64,000 nt of DNA from Synergistaceae bacterium (GTDB taxonomy: Bacteria > Synergistota > Synergistia > Synergistales > Synergistaceae): positions 119,571-183,570 of the forward strand of contig JAUNHV010000003.1 in NCBI GenBank assembly GCA_030523725.1, in the 5' to 3' direction. The notes under the pieces are model-generated. The model saw only the letters and a list, made by a program, of their open reading frames with translations, did not search any database and was not told the origin of the DNA. Position 1 is the stretch's first letter; the number at the start of each line of letters is the position of its first letter. Positions 63,866 to 64,000 of the stretch are shown here, piece after piece. The position numbers were made by a program, and so were the translations under genes.

Positions 63866-64000
63866 TTTTAGCCATAAGCGCTGCAGTGCAGCTAACATAA
63901 AGGGAATGGCTACGCCATTCCTAACATAAAGGCTGGCTTCGCCAGCAAGTAGGGGCGCTACTTGTAGCGCCCGTTGAGAAAAAAGCAAAAAAAACCTTGC
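63866..64000. repeat. Palindrome-rich spacer element 2 (cut by window end)
   Basis: Starts with TTTTAGCCATAAGCGCTG (63866-63883) and repeats element 1 exactly, offset 538 bp, to the window end, including the hairpins at 63903-63921, 63932-63946 and 63953-63972. A third cassette may follow outside the window. Confidence 0.87.

Noticed and set aside
62564..63988. Minus-strand reading frames of 62-103 codons with repeated SLYVRNGVAIPFMLA
   Set aside because: They run through the palindromic repeat elements and recur only because those repeats recur. They have no ribosome sites and collide with the antisense RNA promoters.
62594..64000. Integron-style cassette array with attC sites
   Set aside because: The palindromic spacers between small genes look similar at first, but I find no RYYYAAC/GTTRRRY core pairs at the element ends and no integrase gene in the window.

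Overview
The window is low-GC bacterial DNA from what looks like a diderm, anaerobic, amino-acid-fermenting bacterium. Two outer-membrane porins of the SLH type (signal peptide, SLH domain, coiled coil, beta-barrel ending in Phe) show an outer membrane. The fermentative core is glutamate dehydrogenase, a 2-oxoacid:ferredoxin oxidoreductase in korDABC order, an NfnAB-type transhydrogenase, and many Na+-coupled amino-acid carriers (SstT, NSS, AGCS). The SLH porin sequence style and metabolism fit Synergistota best. Low-GC Negativicutes are the main alternative. This placement is inference without a database search.

Layout. 1-4400 is an accessory patch: a truncated acetyltransferase, a YefM/ParE-type toxin-antitoxin pair, and two convergent AAA_14/DUF4143 ATPases with hairpins, a 16-bp direct repeat and a palindromic operator-like array. 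4.4-16.9 kb carries miaB, a DUF3089 hydrolase, several exported proteins (PepSY, acetolactate decarboxylase, SYLF), the first SLH porin, two tandem C69 dipeptidases sharing a 407-bp identical tract, and a HAD phosphatase/HlyD-like pair. 17-24.5 kb holds sstT, an operon M20 peptidase-lysC-DUF997-panF, the HU gene and lysA. 24.8-35.5 kb is the central metabolic block: uridine phosphorylase, an iron alcohol dehydrogenase, nfnAB, glutaredoxin, tRNA-Thr and tRNA-Gly, rpsT, yceD-rpmF, gdhA and korDABC. 35.6-41.5 kb has DedA, tsaC, tgt, tatD, GNAT, YkgJ and DUF2156 genes. 41.6-45.1 kb is a nickel-pincer cofactor operon (larE-larB-larC) led by two small unknown membrane proteins behind a structured leader. 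45.3-55.9 kb has the second porin, a DUF815 ATPase, typA, NSS and AGCS carriers, an ABC ATPase/permease pair lacking a binding protein, and a divergent TAXI-type binding protein. 56-62.6 kb has a partner-switching module (PP2C phosphatase, STAS, HATPase) between two paralogous MATE transporters, then a membrane acyltransferase-like protein.

The most unusual part is 62594-64000. It is a tandem array of small cassettes, each with a 33-residue hydrophobic, basic-ended peptide. The ribosome-binding site of each peptide is locked in a hairpin, and a strong convergent antisense promoter plus terminator predicts a small antisense RNA. The cassettes alternate with palindrome-rich elements bounded by 18-bp inverted repeats, and the array runs off the window end. 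I read it as a tandem type I toxin-antitoxin array. None of the peptides is in a conventionally sized ORF, so gene callers would probably miss them.

The genes fit together as follows: Na+ carriers import amino acids, GdhA and KorDABC oxidise them to reduced ferredoxin and NAD(P)H, and NfnAB balances the electron carriers. The alcohol dehydrogenase could dispose of the excess.
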